Assembly (NCBI GenBank): GCA_023416335.1
Contig: JAEZHY010000113.1
Coordinates: 1-64,000 of the forward strand
Reading direction: 5' to 3'
DNA: 64,000 nt
Source: Pseudomonadota bacterium
GTDB taxonomy: Bacteria; Desulfobacterota; Syntrophobacteria; Syntrophobacterales; Syntrophobacteraceae
In this document: in pieces, positions 1 through 7,851 of the stretch
Position numbering within the stretch: position 1 is the first letter of the stretch
Layout: each line of letters opens with the position of its first letter
Notes under the pieces: generated by a model
Database searches by the model: none
What the model saw: the letters and a program-made list of their open reading frames with translations, nothing else
What the model was told of the DNA's origin: nothing
Position numbers and translations under genes: made by a program

Positions 1-236
1 GACAAGAGGCTTCGCGTAGAATTACCAGTCCCTCTTGCCTGCGGCACGGGCAACCAAAACCACGTTGCCCGTGTCACCCACGGTTTGGTTCCTGGCGCGA
101 GACGGTGGGCACGATGAAGCCCTGTGCCCATCCTGCAACCTTATCCTGTTGTTTTCTTTCGTGTATTTCGTGCCTTTCGTGGTTGAGGGTTTTGTCTTTG
201 CATTTTGGTTGTGGCTCTGCTGCCGCAAGTAAATTA
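1..236. repeat. Dispersed composite repeat, left-end copy
   Basis: No gene is visible here. The segment is a copy of the dispersed repeat family that also occurs near 33.3-33.8, 46.7-47.1 and 63.4-64.0 kb. It contains the 'tttctttcgtgtatttcgtg' core followed by 'ctttcgtggttgag'. By eye, positions 1-225 match the reverse complement of about 63,425-63,650, including the 'cccttgcctgcggcacgg'-like stretch, so the two copies are inverted and bracket almost the whole window. Short overlapping ORFs on both strands are not credible genes. Confidence 0.8.
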
Positions 237-246
237 CCGTCGTAGT

Positions 247-2841
247 CTATTTTCCCCTCAGAGCAAGAGCCGGCGGGAGGCGGAAGACGACCTGCGCGGC
301 CGGAATCGCCGCCAGGAGTGCCGTTGCGCATACGAGCGGAAACGAGGCTGCGATGGCTTTCCAATCGACCGAATAGATGAACGTCCAACCGAATGACTGT
401 TCATTTATCACGAAAATGAGAAGGACCGAAAGAACAAAGCCGCAGGCGAGTCCAAGGACCTCCCCGAGTATCACCATCGTGACGGCTTCCCAGCTTATGA
501 TCGCTCTTACCTGCCATGCGCTGGCCCCGGTTGCGATCATTGTCTGGAATTGCGTTGCTCTTTCCAGGACAAGAATCGTCAGTGTTGTCGCTATTCCGAG
601 CGCCGCGATCATGAGCGAAATGAAAAGAAGCACCGTCGTGATTGCGAAGGTTTCGTCAAAGATGATCAGGATGTTTCTGCGAAGGTCCGATCCGATGATG
701 CCCTCGAGGTTCAGGCCTCGATCCGCGGCCTGGAGGAGAATTCGGTTTTTGAGTTTTGCAATTCTTTCCGCCAGGTCGGGTCCCCTGTCTTTGAAGAAAA
801 TACTGGCCCCGGTCCATTGGTAGTCGCCAACGGTGCGTTCGAAGGAAGAAAGCGAACAGTGCACTACGCCCCCCTGGGTCCTGTAATCCCGGATCACCCC
901 GAGAATCGGAAGGCTGAGTTCGGTTCCTTCGACAAGAGTTGTGAACCGGTCGCCGACATCCAGACCGGTTTGGTTCGAGAAGACTTCCGATACGACCACT
1001 CCGTTTCCGGCTTCGAGCGGCGAGGCGATTTCTGCTGGATCTCCCTTGAGGAAAAGAAATTCGGAGCGGCGCATGTACGTTCCGATATCGATCGGTTCCA
1101 GGATATAGGGCGTTCCCCGGAAGCTCAGGGGAATTCTGCGGTAGGGCACAATATCGATTTGGTCCGCCATGTCCTTCAGTTCGGCTGCGATTTCGGCTGG
1201 AAGCGGGTCGCGGTACTTGTTTATGTCCGACATTTTCGCCCGGACGTAGAGGTCTCCGTTGATGCTCTGATGCACCCACGTGTAGACGGTGTCTCTGAAG
1301 CTGTGGACCATGATGACCAGCGCGACGAAAAGGCCTATTGCCGTGATGAGCGCACCCGCGGAAATGGCGACTCGGGCCCCGGCGCTTTTGAGGTAGCGCG
1401 TACCCAGGTAGGCGGTCTCTCCCCCAAAATAGCTGCGGACGATCTTGGGGAAAAAAGAACCCGTATTCTTGAGGCAGAGCGGCGAAAGCAGGGCGAAGCC
1501 GAGGAAAAGAAAAAACGTGGCCAGGTAACCGGGGATGGGAATGCCGGAAACGGCCGGCAGTTGGGAAAGCGGCCATACCAGGGCAACGAGAATCAGGCCC
1601 GAAAAAGCAAGCCTTTTTATCAGGCGGCCTTCGGTTCCGGCCGGTGCATCCCGCATAAGAAGCGCTTCGCGTGCGCGAACTCTGGATGCTTCCATAGCCG
1701 GTTGGCATGCAGCAAGGACCGATACGAGAAGCGTGATCGCAAGGGAAAGAAATACTTCCCAGGCCGTCAGGCCGAGCCCTTCCACATGGACCCGGACAAA
1801 AAGATGGGAGATCGTCGAACTCACATGGCGGAGCAGTTTTTCGGTCAGAAAAAGGCTCAGGGGAATTGCGAGCGTCCATCCTGCAAGACCGAAGAAAAGC
1901 CCTTCAGCCAGAAAGAGGGAAAAGAGTGTCCGAGGGGATGCGCCCAGCGAGCGCAGGATTGCGAGTTCTTTCCTTCGTGAAGTTGCATGCAGGGATATGA
2001 GGCTGTAGACCAGGAACATCCCAACGAAAAGCGAGACAAAACTCAGGACCGAAAGGTTCAGCTGATAGGAGCGGATCATTGCCCGGCCGGTTTCTTTTGC
2101 CTCGGAAGGCTGCTCAAGCAGAACGCCGTGCGGCAGCAGTCCTTGTATTCTCGTAAGTTTTTCGTCGGTGATTGGCGCGATAACGGCCAGATCGATCCGG
2201 TCGACCGATCCGAAAATTCCCGTGAATTCCTGGAATGTCGATATATCGCATATAGCGACATTGCCGGCCTCCAGGGTAGTCAGTCCTTCCCGGGAAAGTT
2301 CTCCCGCGATGCTAAAGGAACTGCTTCCGGTCGTACTCATAAGGTGCACGGAATTGCCGGGGCTTAAGCCTTTTCTTTGAAGGAAATCTCTTCCTGCAAG
2401 CATTGTGTACGGTGTCGATAAAAGCTGTCTGAACTGGGAAAAAGAGGGGTCACCGCCGGACTGAAAGTACTTCCAGTTCCGGAATGCGCGATCGAGGATC
2501 GGATCGATTCCGAAAAGAAGAAGGGGCTGATCGTCTCCTTCGACGCGAACGTAGGCGGACATGAGCGGGGAGGCGGCGCGGATGTCCCGAGTCCGAAGAA
2601 GCTTCGAAACCAGTTCTTCCGGGACTCGGCCACCAGGATTTACAACGGTCCGATCGGCTTTCCCCGAAACGGCGTCCACTCCGTTCTCGAAGGACTGTAC
2701 CGAAGCGTTCGTGGCAAGCCGGACGCTTGTGAAGACGGCGGCACCCAGACCGATGCCTAGCAGGACCGCCAGTGTGCGCCGGAAATGATGCCGGAACTGG
2801 CGGAAGCTGAACGAGATCCACAGGCGGAGAAAAGAGTTCAT
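247..2841 (-). CDS. ABC transporter permease, FtsX/MacB-like (two FtsX domains)
   Basis: 864-residue inner-membrane protein and permease half of an ABC exporter. The N-terminus has a basic stretch and a first membrane segment near residues 23-45. A soluble MacB_PCD-like periplasmic domain covers roughly 50-250. A first FtsX unit of three helices follows (about 260-385), then a pair of helices, another helix near 500, a second periplasmic domain and a second C-terminal FtsX unit (about 735-855). This double arrangement is typical of lipoprotein, lipid or adhesion-factor exporters of the LolCE/YbbP type. The ATP-binding gene lies just upstream and overlaps it by 4 bp (ATGA), so they should be co-translated. 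Substrate is unknown; export of a hydrophobic envelope component is an inference. Confidence 0.9.
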   Translation of the reverse strand: MNSFLRLWISFSFRQFRHHFRRTLAVLLGIGLGAAVFTSVRLATNASVQSFENGVDAVSGKADRTVVNPGGRVPEELVSKLLRTRDIRAASPLMSAYVRVEGDDQPLLLFGIDPILDRAFRNWKYFQSGGDPSFSQFRQLLSTPYTMLAGRDFLQRKGLSPGNSVHLMSTTGSSSFSIAGELSREGLTTLEAGNVAICDISTFQEFTGIFGSVDRIDLAVIAPITDEKLTRIQGLLPHGVLLEQPSEAKETGRAMIRSYQLNLSVLSFVSLFVGMFLVYSLISLHATSRRKELAILRSLGASPRTLFSLFLAEGLFFGLAGWTLAIPLSLFLTEKLLRHVSSTISHLFVRVHVEGLGLTAWEVFLSLAITLLVSVLAACQPAMEASRVRAREALLMRDAPAGTEGRLIKRLAFSGLILVALVWPLSQLPAVSGIPIPGYLATFFLFLGFALLSPLCLKNTGSFFPKIVRSYFGGETAYLGTRYLKSAGARVAISAGALITAIGLFVALVIMVHSFRDTVYTWVHQSINGDLYVRAKMSDINKYRDPLPAEIAAELKDMADQIDIVPYRRIPLSFRGTPYILEPIDIGTYMRRSEFLFLKGDPAEIASPLEAGNGVVVSEVFSNQTGLDVGDRFTTLVEGTELSLPILGVIRDYRTQGGVVHCSLSSFERTVGDYQWTGASIFFKDRGPDLAERIAKLKNRILLQAADRGLNLEGIIGSDLRRNILIIFDETFAITTVLLFISLMIAALGIATTLTILVLERATQFQTMIATGASAWQVRAIISWEAVTMVILGEVLGLACGFVLSVLLIFVINEQSFGWTFIYSVDWKAIAASFPLVCATALLAAIPAAQVVFRLPPALALRGK

Positions 2842-3575
2842 CGCCCGGACCGATCCGCGATGGAGCCGTCTTTTAGCAGTATGACCGAGGTCGCGTACCG
2901 GTCGGCAAGCGTGCCGTGAGTTGCGATAATGACAGTGCGGCAGTGATCCCGGTTCAGTTCGGCAAGCAGCTCGACGACCGCCCTGCCGTTTCTGCTGTCG
3001 AGGTTCCCGGTGGGTTCGTCAGCCAGGATTATGGCAGGTTCGTTTATGAGCGCCCGCGCAATTGCTGTCCGCTGCATTTCTCCCCCGGAGAGCTGCGAAG
3101 GAAAATGAGTGGAGCGGCCTTCCATCCGCAGCCAGCTCAAAAGCTCGTGAGCCCTGGCTTTGACCCGGTCATGTTCTTTCCCCGCAAGCAGGGCAGGGAG
3201 GCAGACATTTTCCATGACGTTCAGGGTTGGCAGGAGATTGAAGGACTGGAAGACTATCCCGACCGAATTGCGCCGGAAATCCGTAAGCTGTGATGCCGAC
3301 GCATTTTCGATTGCAAGGCCTGCAACAAGGAGCCGTCCCGTGGTCGGGCGATCCAGGCCGGCAAGAAGGGCGAGCAGGGTGCTTTTGCCGGATCCGCTTT
3401 CGCCCTTGATCACGACCAGTTCCCCTGCGGGTACGTGAAGGTCGATATCCTGCACTCCCACCACCTGCTCAGTCCCCATGGGGTAGAGCCTGGTGAGCTT
3501 CTCCGCCAGGACGGCCGGGTGATTGTCGGCCGAAGAATCAAATGAATGAGATCCGTTTGCCATCTTATCGGTCAA
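2838..3575 (-). CDS. ABC transporter ATP-binding protein, LolD/MacB type
   Basis: 245-residue cytoplasmic ATPase that partners the FtsX-type permease. Visible motifs are a Walker A loop (GESGSGKST, near residue 58), a Q-loop (VFQSFNLLP), the ABC signature LSGGEMQR, and a Walker B ending in [11 protein letters not shown]. The 'DEPTGNLDS' form is characteristic of the LolD/YbbA/MacB/FtsE branch, whose members energise mechanotransmission by FtsX-type permeases. The first 25 residues are an extension beyond the usual LolD start. It is probably the first gene of a two-gene operon; a 28-bp gap separates it from the radical SAM gene upstream, so read-through from that gene is possible. Confidence 0.93.
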   Translation of the reverse strand: MTDKMANGSHSFDSSADNHPAVLAEKLTRLYPMGTEQVVGVQDIDLHVPAGELVVIKGESGSGKSTLLALLAGLDRPTTGRLLVAGLAIENASASQLTDFRRNSVGIVFQSFNLLPTLNVMENVCLPALLAGKEHDRVKARAHELLSWLRMEGRSTHFPSQLSGGEMQRTAIARALINEPAIILADEPTGNLDSRNGRAVVELLAELNRDHCRTVIIATHGTLADRYATSVILLKDGSIADRSGR

Positions 3576-3603
3576 TTATTATTGGATTTAGCCGTAAAAA
3601 CAA

Positions 3604-5361
3604 TCACGGCGCACAGACTCCGCACCTCCTGCAATTTCGTTCCAGACGGCATTCGGGGCTGTCCTTTGCCTGCAGGGCCCTCTGGTATTCATCCCATAAA
3701 AATCGCCGGTCGATCCCATGGTCGATTATTTCCCAGGGAAATTTTTCATCCTTTTCCCGTTCGCGCATGATCCAGAAATCGGGATTCAGCGGCGCATTGC
3801 GCAGCGCCTGTGTCCAGGATAATCCATCGAGGGCAACCTGCTCGATGAAATGAGAGACCCTGCGGTCTCCCCGCGAAAGCAGTGCCTGAATATAGGCCCA
3901 TTTCGGCAGGTCGAAGTGGACACGGACGTTCGGGACTTTTTGAAGGGCCTTCTGTATCCATTTGGCCTTGTCCCTGAGTTCGCGGACTCCGGCAAAAGGG
4001 ACCCACTGAAAGGGCGTGAAAGGCTTCGGAACAAAAGAGTTCACGCTGAGAGTTATCGTCCCCAGGCGTGTCTTTCCCCGGCTGATGTTCAGGACGTGGT
4101 GCCGAATGCCCTTGGCGATATCCACAATCGCCTGCAGATCGTCGAGGGTCTCGGTTGGAAGCCCGATCATGAAATAAAGCTTGATGTTGAGTATTCCCTT
4201 TTCGGCCAGTATCTCCGCTGCCCTGTATATCTGTTCTTCGGTGAGGTGCTTGTTGATTACCCGCCTGAGTCTTTCGGACCCGGCTTCCGGGGCGATTGCC
4301 ACGGCTTGGTGGTCGCTTGACTCAAGTGCTGAAAGAATCTCGGGGGAAAGGGTATCGGCCCTGAGCGATGAGAAAGACAGCGAACCGCCCTTATCGAGAA
4401 GGGAATCGCACAGGTAATTGATTTCAGGGTGATCGGAAACCGCCGCGCTGACAAGTCCGATTCGATTCGTATCCGGCATGGTCTCGGCCGCCGCCGTATC
4501 GATGAGCTTCTCTGCATCATGATGCCTGATTGGGCGATACACGAACCCGGCGGCGCAGAAGCGGCATCCGCGGCCGCAGCCCCTTCCTATTTCGAGCAGC
4601 AGAACATTGCTGAATTCGGTGTTCGGGGTAAGAACGGCCGTCCTGCAGGGTTGGGTCTTTTCGAGATCGGCCCGGTGATAGGAGACTCTTTCCGGTAGGC
4701 CGCTTCCGGCCAGGGGGGCAAATCCTTCCAGGGTGCCGTCCGCTTTGAAATGAGGTTCATAAAGCGAGGGGACATAAATCCCGGAAACCGACTTCCCCAA
4801 TCGGGTCAGGATTTCAGTACGCGAAAAGCTGGAATTTTCGAATTCCCGCCAAAACTCGATAAAACCCGGCAGGAGCGCTTCCGCTTCACCGGCAAAGATA
4901 AAATCAAGAAAAGGCGCAAGCGGTTCCGGGTTAAGGAAGAGGGCAACGCCTCCGGCCGAAACGAGCGGGTGCGCTTCCGTCCGTTCTTCCGCCCTGGCCG
5001 GGAGCCCGCCCAGTGAGAGCATCTCCAGTACATTCGTATAATCGTTTTCGAACGGAACCGAGAAAGCGACCATGTGGAAATCGCGAAGCGGTTGCTGTGT
5101 TTCAACGGACAGGAGGTTCCCCGGAAACCGCCGCAGGACGGCTATATCTTCGGGCTCCGGATAAAATACCCGCTCGCAGACGATATCTTCAAATCTGTTC
5201 AGTGTTTCATAAACAAATTGAAAACCCAGATTCGACATTCCGACCGCGTATCGGTTCGGGAAAGCGAGGGCTACGCGAACCTTCCCGCCCCAGTCCTTGA
5301 CGACGGTTCCTTTTTCGCCTTGAAGCCATTTTTGTTGTCGCTGTTTCAGTTTCCAGAGCAT
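3604..5361 (-). CDS. Radical SAM protein with N-terminal B12-binding-like domain (TIGR03960-like)
   Basis: 585-residue enzyme of the family pairing a Rossmann/B12-binding-like N-terminal half (about 20-200) with a radical SAM barrel. The [4Fe-4S]-SAM motif is in EIGRGCGRGCRFCAAGF, near residue 260, with the spacing CxxxCxxC. A later barrel motif, YFMIGLPTET, is also clear. The C-terminus ends in a cysteine cluster (CRLERNCRRCGVC) that may hold another metal site. In many bacteria this family is fused to or beside a DUF2344 protein, which is not seen here; its biochemical role is undefined. A TTG start at 5391 is possible, but the ATG at 5361 follows a TTGGAG ribosome-binding site, so I prefer it. 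Confidence 0.85.
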   Translation of the reverse strand: MLWKLKQRQQKWLQGEKGTVVKDWGGKVRVALAFPNRYAVGMSNLGFQFVYETLNRFEDIVCERVFYPEPEDIAVLRRFPGNLLSVETQQPLRDFHMVAFSVPFENDYTNVLEMLSLGGLPARAEERTEAHPLVSAGGVALFLNPEPLAPFLDFIFAGEAEALLPGFIEFWREFENSSFSRTEILTRLGKSVSGIYVPSLYEPHFKADGTLEGFAPLAGSGLPERVSYHRADLEKTQPCRTAVLTPNTEFSNVLLLEIGRGCGRGCRFCAAGFVYRPIRHHDAEKLIDTAAAETMPDTNRIGLVSAAVSDHPEINYLCDSLLDKGGSLSFSSLRADTLSPEILSALESSDHQAVAIAPEAGSERLRRVINKHLTEEQIYRAAEILAEKGILNIKLYFMIGLPTETLDDLQAIVDIAKGIRHHVLNISRGKTRLGTITLSVNSFVPKPFTPFQWVPFAGVRELRDKAKWIQKALQKVPNVRVHFDLPKWAYIQALLSRGDRRVSHFIEQVALDGLSWTQALRNAPLNPDFWIMREREKDEKFPWEIIDHGIDRRFLWDEYQRALQAKDSPECRLERNCRRCGVCAP

Positions 5362-5561
5362 GGATCTCCAATGTCCAGATTTATTTGGCAATATATAAGT
5401 ATATCAAGCCGACTGTTTTGAATATGGGAAAAATTGAAGGGGCACAGAATGGGACCGGGAGGCCCGAAAGGGATTCTCGAACGGTTGAACGTATCCTCTA
5501 AAAAATGGAAGAAGGCGGCTTCGAGGGAAACCGCCCTCTCATTCAGCACATCAGGAGCTTT

Positions 5562-5855
5562 CTATGCGATCTCTTCAGTCAGCTTGAGATACTCCTCTAT
5601 CGGCAATACGTGGCAGGTTTCGTAGTTGACGTTCCCGCGCTGCAGCGTCTTGATCGTAGTCTTTACCCGCGCAGCTTCATTGGGAAACTCTGTGATGATC
5701 ATGTACTCCGAGCGGGAGGCGACATAGTAGGCGGAAATGACCTTTCCTCCCGCCTCTTCGACCGCTTTCTTCCCCAATTCGAAGCGCTTGCGTGACTTGC
5801 CGATCTCTTTGTTACCTTCGGCGGTGAATTTAAGAAAAGATACATAGGTCGGCAT
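5562..5855 (-). CDS. GYD-domain protein
   Basis: 97-residue protein matching the GYD domain (PF08734-type), a small ferredoxin-like-fold alpha/beta barrel of unknown function. The pattern is a beta strand with the first MPTYVSFLKFT, a helix with KRFELGKKAVEEAGGKV, the strand AYYVASRSEYMIITEFPN, and a final helix. It resembles dimeric monooxygenase-like folds, but no catalytic residues can be assigned. The start is supported by a strong GGAGG site seven bases upstream of the ATG. It stands alone between the radical SAM gene and the repeat island. Confidence 0.85.
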   Translation of the reverse strand: MPTYVSFLKFTAEGNKEIGKSRKRFELGKKAVEEAGGKVISAYYVASRSEYMIITEFPNEAARVKTTIKTLQRGNVNYETCHVLPIEEYLKLTEEIA

Positions 5856-5881
5856 GTGGTACCTCCTCAGTTAAGAATCGA

Positions 5882-6300
5882 GCGAAAAACCAAAGACCAA
5901 AAACTTCAACCACGAAAAGCACGAAATACACGAAAAAAAATAAAACAAGAGATGGTTCATCCCTTCGGGGGTCCCCGGTTCGAGCCCTGGGGACTTGAAT
6001 GAAAAACCAAAGGCAAAAACTTCAACCACGAAAAGCACGAAATACACGAAAGAAAACAAAAAACAGGGGATGGTTCATCTCTTTGGGATCCCGGGTTCCA
6101 GCCCGGGGACTTGAATGAAAGACCAAAGGCCAAAAACTTCAACCACGAAAAGCACGAAATACACGAAAGAAAACAGAAAACAAGAGATGGTTCATCCCTT
6201 CGGGGTTCCCGGGTTCCAGCCCGGGGGCTAGAATGAAAAACCAAAGGCGAAAAACTTTAACCACGAAAAACACGAAATACACGAAAGAAAAGAAACCTGG
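5882..6300. repeat. Tandem ~117-bp repeats (three full units and one partial)
   Basis: Units begin at about 5882, 6001, 6117 and 6235 and are 116-119 bp long; the last is cut short after about 65 bp. Each has two parts. The first is 'cttcaaccacgaaaagcacg' followed by 'aaatacacgaaa'. The second is a GC-rich hairpin after 'gatggttcat', for example 5970-5993 with an 8-bp stem and loop TTCGAGC, and similar hairpins with loop TTCCAGC near 6089-6110 and 6207-6228. The array lies just upstream of the GxxExxY gene. It is not a CRISPR: there are no unique equal-length spacers. Confidence 0.9.
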
Positions 6301-6425
6301 AGGATACGGCATCCTGTTGATTGACTGATAGTAGTACGAAAAGATCCTTTAGAAAAGAGAATCTGTACAGTATATGGAAGCCGTAAGTGGGAGAGGGTCG
6401 TATTGCCTGCACTAGAGGAAGAACG

Positions 6426-6818
6426 ATGAGCAACGAAAAACACGAAAAAATACTTTTTCGAGAAGAGAGCTATGCCATCCAGGGCGCGGTATACGAAGTC
6501 TACCGTGAAATGGGATGCGGTTTCCTGGAACCGGTCTATCGGGAGTGCATGGAAATAGAACTCCGAAACCTGGGCATTCCCTTTGCTTCTCAGCAGGATT
6601 TAAAGCTCACTTTTAAAGGGATTCCTCTGAATCAAAGCTACAAGCCTGATCTGATTTGTTACGACTCGATCATCGTTGAGTTGAAAGCTGTGAAGGAATT
6701 GGCTTCTCTGCACGAAGCCCAGGTGGTGAACTATCTGAGAGCCACAGGTATCAAGTTGGCGTTACTGGTCAATTTTGGATCGTATCCCAAGGTGAGAATA
6801 AAACGCTTCGCCCGCTGA
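6426..6818 (+). CDS. GxxExxY protein (PF13366/TIGR04256-like)
   Basis: 130-residue protein with the name-giving motif in GCGFLEPVYRE (G-x2-E-x2-Y) near residue 37. It also has the conserved C-terminal half with IIVELKAVKEL, HEAQVVNYLRATG and LALLVNFG. The E-x-K and nearby acidic residues give it the look of a PD-(D/E)xK nuclease-like fold, which is an inference. Members often occur in multiple copies next to 'ACGAAA'-type repeats, as here. Start: an upstream GTG at 6387 is in frame, but the ATG at 6426 follows 'agaggaagaacg', a good ribosome-binding site. Its last ~90 bp reappear twice downstream. Function is unknown. Confidence 0.85.
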   Translation: MSNEKHEKILFREESYAIQGAVYEVYREMGCGFLEPVYRECMEIELRNLGIPFASQQDLKLTFKGIPLNQSYKPDLICYDSIIVELKAVKELASLHEAQVVNYLRATGIKLALLVNFGSYPKVRIKRFAR

Positions 6819-6909
6819 GTTCCTGATTTTTTTCTTTCGTATTTCTTTCGTGTATTTCGTGACTTTCGTGGTTCAGAGTTTTTATTTTTGGTTTGTGCAG
6901 TCCGGGGGG

Positions 6910-6997
6910 CCATCTGAGAACCGTGGATGGGAAGTCGGCGCTGCCGGTCAATTTTGGATCGTATTCCAAGGTGAGGATAAAACGCTTAGCCCGCTGA
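6910..6997 (+). pseudogene. GxxExxY 3'-end fragment, copy 2
   Basis: This stretch repeats the last ~90 bp of the intact gene, offset by about 179 bp. In frame it still encodes NFGSYSKVRIKRLAR and a TGA stop, preceded by a diverged 'HLRTVDGKSALPV' in place of the gene's 'YLRATGIKLALLV'. It has no 5' part and no start codon. The same 'gttcctg' plus T-rich repeat follows the stop as in the intact gene. Confidence 0.8.
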
Positions 6998-7096
6998 GTT
7001 CCTGGTTTTTTTCTTTCGTATTTCTTTCGTGTATTTCGTGACTTTCGTGGTTTAGAGCTTTTGTTTTTATTTTTTTATTTGCATCCCGGGCGGCGA

Positions 7097-7185
7097 ACCA
7101 TCTGAGGGTCGCGGGTATGAAGTCGGTGCTGCTGGTCAATTTTGGATCGTATCCCAAGGTGAGAATAAAACGCTTAGCCTGCTAA
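7097..7185 (+). pseudogene. GxxExxY 3'-end fragment, copy 3
   Basis: Third copy of the gene's 3' end, offset by about 188 bp from copy 2. It reads 'HLRVAGMKSVLLVNFG' then SYPKVRIKRLAC and a TAA stop, closer to a functional C-terminus than copy 2. It is again followed by the 'tttcgtgtatttcgtgactt' block. It lacks any 5' portion. Confidence 0.8.
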
Positions 7186-7319
7186 ATTCTTGTTTTTCTT
7201 TCGTGTATTTCGTGACTTTCGTGGTTGAAGTTTTTGCCTTTTTCTTTGGTGTATTCCGTTTCTTTCGTGGTTTAAAGCTTTTGCTTTCGGTTTTTCGCCG
7301 CTCCTGCGAAGTGAAAGTC

Positions 7320-7351
7320 GTAAGGCCGACTTCGATTGAAGCCGGCCTTAC
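7320..7351. terminator. Hairpin terminator candidate at the end of the hydrogenase operon
   Basis: The sequence 'gtaaggccgacttc'-gatt-'gaagccggccttac' forms a stem of about 14 bp (one mismatch) with a 4-base loop. It lies 28 bp past the stop of the hydrogenase maturation protease gene on the minus strand. The T-tract is weak in both directions, so it may act as a transcript-stabilising or bidirectional structure. Confidence 0.6.
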
Positions 7352-7378
7352 TTTATGGATCTTGTTTTCGTGGTCTGT

Positions 7379-7840
7379 TTATGCCGCTTTTCGCCGGAAC
7401 CGGTCGATCTCGATCTTCACCTGCTCAATTACTACGGGCAGGGCTGGCTGAACTCCCGGAGAAAGTTCAAGAGACCAGTCGATCATTCCCGGTTCCACTC
7501 CGATAACGAGGACCTCGGGGGCGGTCTGCCGCTGCGTCAGAGCGAGCACGCGAGAGAGGTCAAACCCGTGCATCGAGCCGATGCATTCGGGCCGTGCCAT
7601 ATCATTGAAAGGTATCCGGTATACGGTGCCGGGCGTGCCGTCGGCTTTGACTGCATCGACAACGATTACGAAATCGGCATCTTCCAGGTCGAGGAGGGCG
7701 TCAAGTATTGCCGTCCCGATGTCCAGCACCTTGACGCCGTCCGGTAATGTGTCTGAGAGAAGAGCCTGCGCGGTATGAACGCCTATCCCCTCATCTCCGA
7801 GGAGCAGATTGCCCAGGCCCAGAACGAGTATGTTTGCCAT
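7379..7840 (-). CDS. Hydrogenase maturation endopeptidase, HyaD/HybD family
   Basis: 153-residue protease that removes the C-terminal peptide of the NiFe large subunit after nickel insertion. The N-terminus MANILVLGLGNLLLGDEGIG is the family hallmark, with the nickel-probing glutamate in GDEG. A second conserved aspartate is in VVDAVKADG and a histidine in SMHGFDL. The open frame extends upstream to 7924, but that would overlap the large-subunit gene; the ATG at 7840 begins at the conserved sequence and leaves a gap of 11 bp. It is the last gene of the hydrogenase operon. Confidence 0.93.
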   Translation of the reverse strand: MANILVLGLGNLLLGDEGIGVHTAQALLSDTLPDGVKVLDIGTAILDALLDLEDADFVIVVDAVKADGTPGTVYRIPFNDMARPECIGSMHGFDLSRVLALTQRQTAPEVLVIGVEPGMIDWSLELSPGVQPALPVVIEQVKIEIDRFRRKAA

Positions 7841-7851
7841 GTGTGAAGGCC

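Larger units (their letters stand above)
6830..7290. repeat. 'ACGAAA'-type repeats in T-rich orientation behind the GxxExxY gene
   Basis: Four blocks of 'ctttcgtgtatttcgtgact' followed by 'ttcgtggtt' lie near 6835-6875, 7012-7052, 7197-7232 and 7250-7275. This is the reverse complement of the motif in the upstream 117-bp array, so the GxxExxY gene sits between oppositely oriented copies. The first three blocks each follow a copy of the gene's 3' end. No other genes are visible between 6998 and 7320 apart from the fragments listed. Confidence 0.85.

Noticed and set aside
550..1980. 476-codon plus-strand frame opposite the ABC permease
   Set aside because: Antisense shadow rich in Arg, Glu, Gly and Lys; the minus strand has full FtsX features.
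5965..6000. Possible tRNA gene from a GGTTCGAGCCC T-arm-like sequence
   Set aside because: Only the T-arm-like hairpin is present. There is no acceptor, D-arm or anticodon arm in the right position.
5882..6300. Possible CRISPR array from regularly spaced repeats
   Set aside because: Units are direct ~117-bp repeats that are similar along their whole length; there are no short repeats with unique spacers, and no cas genes.
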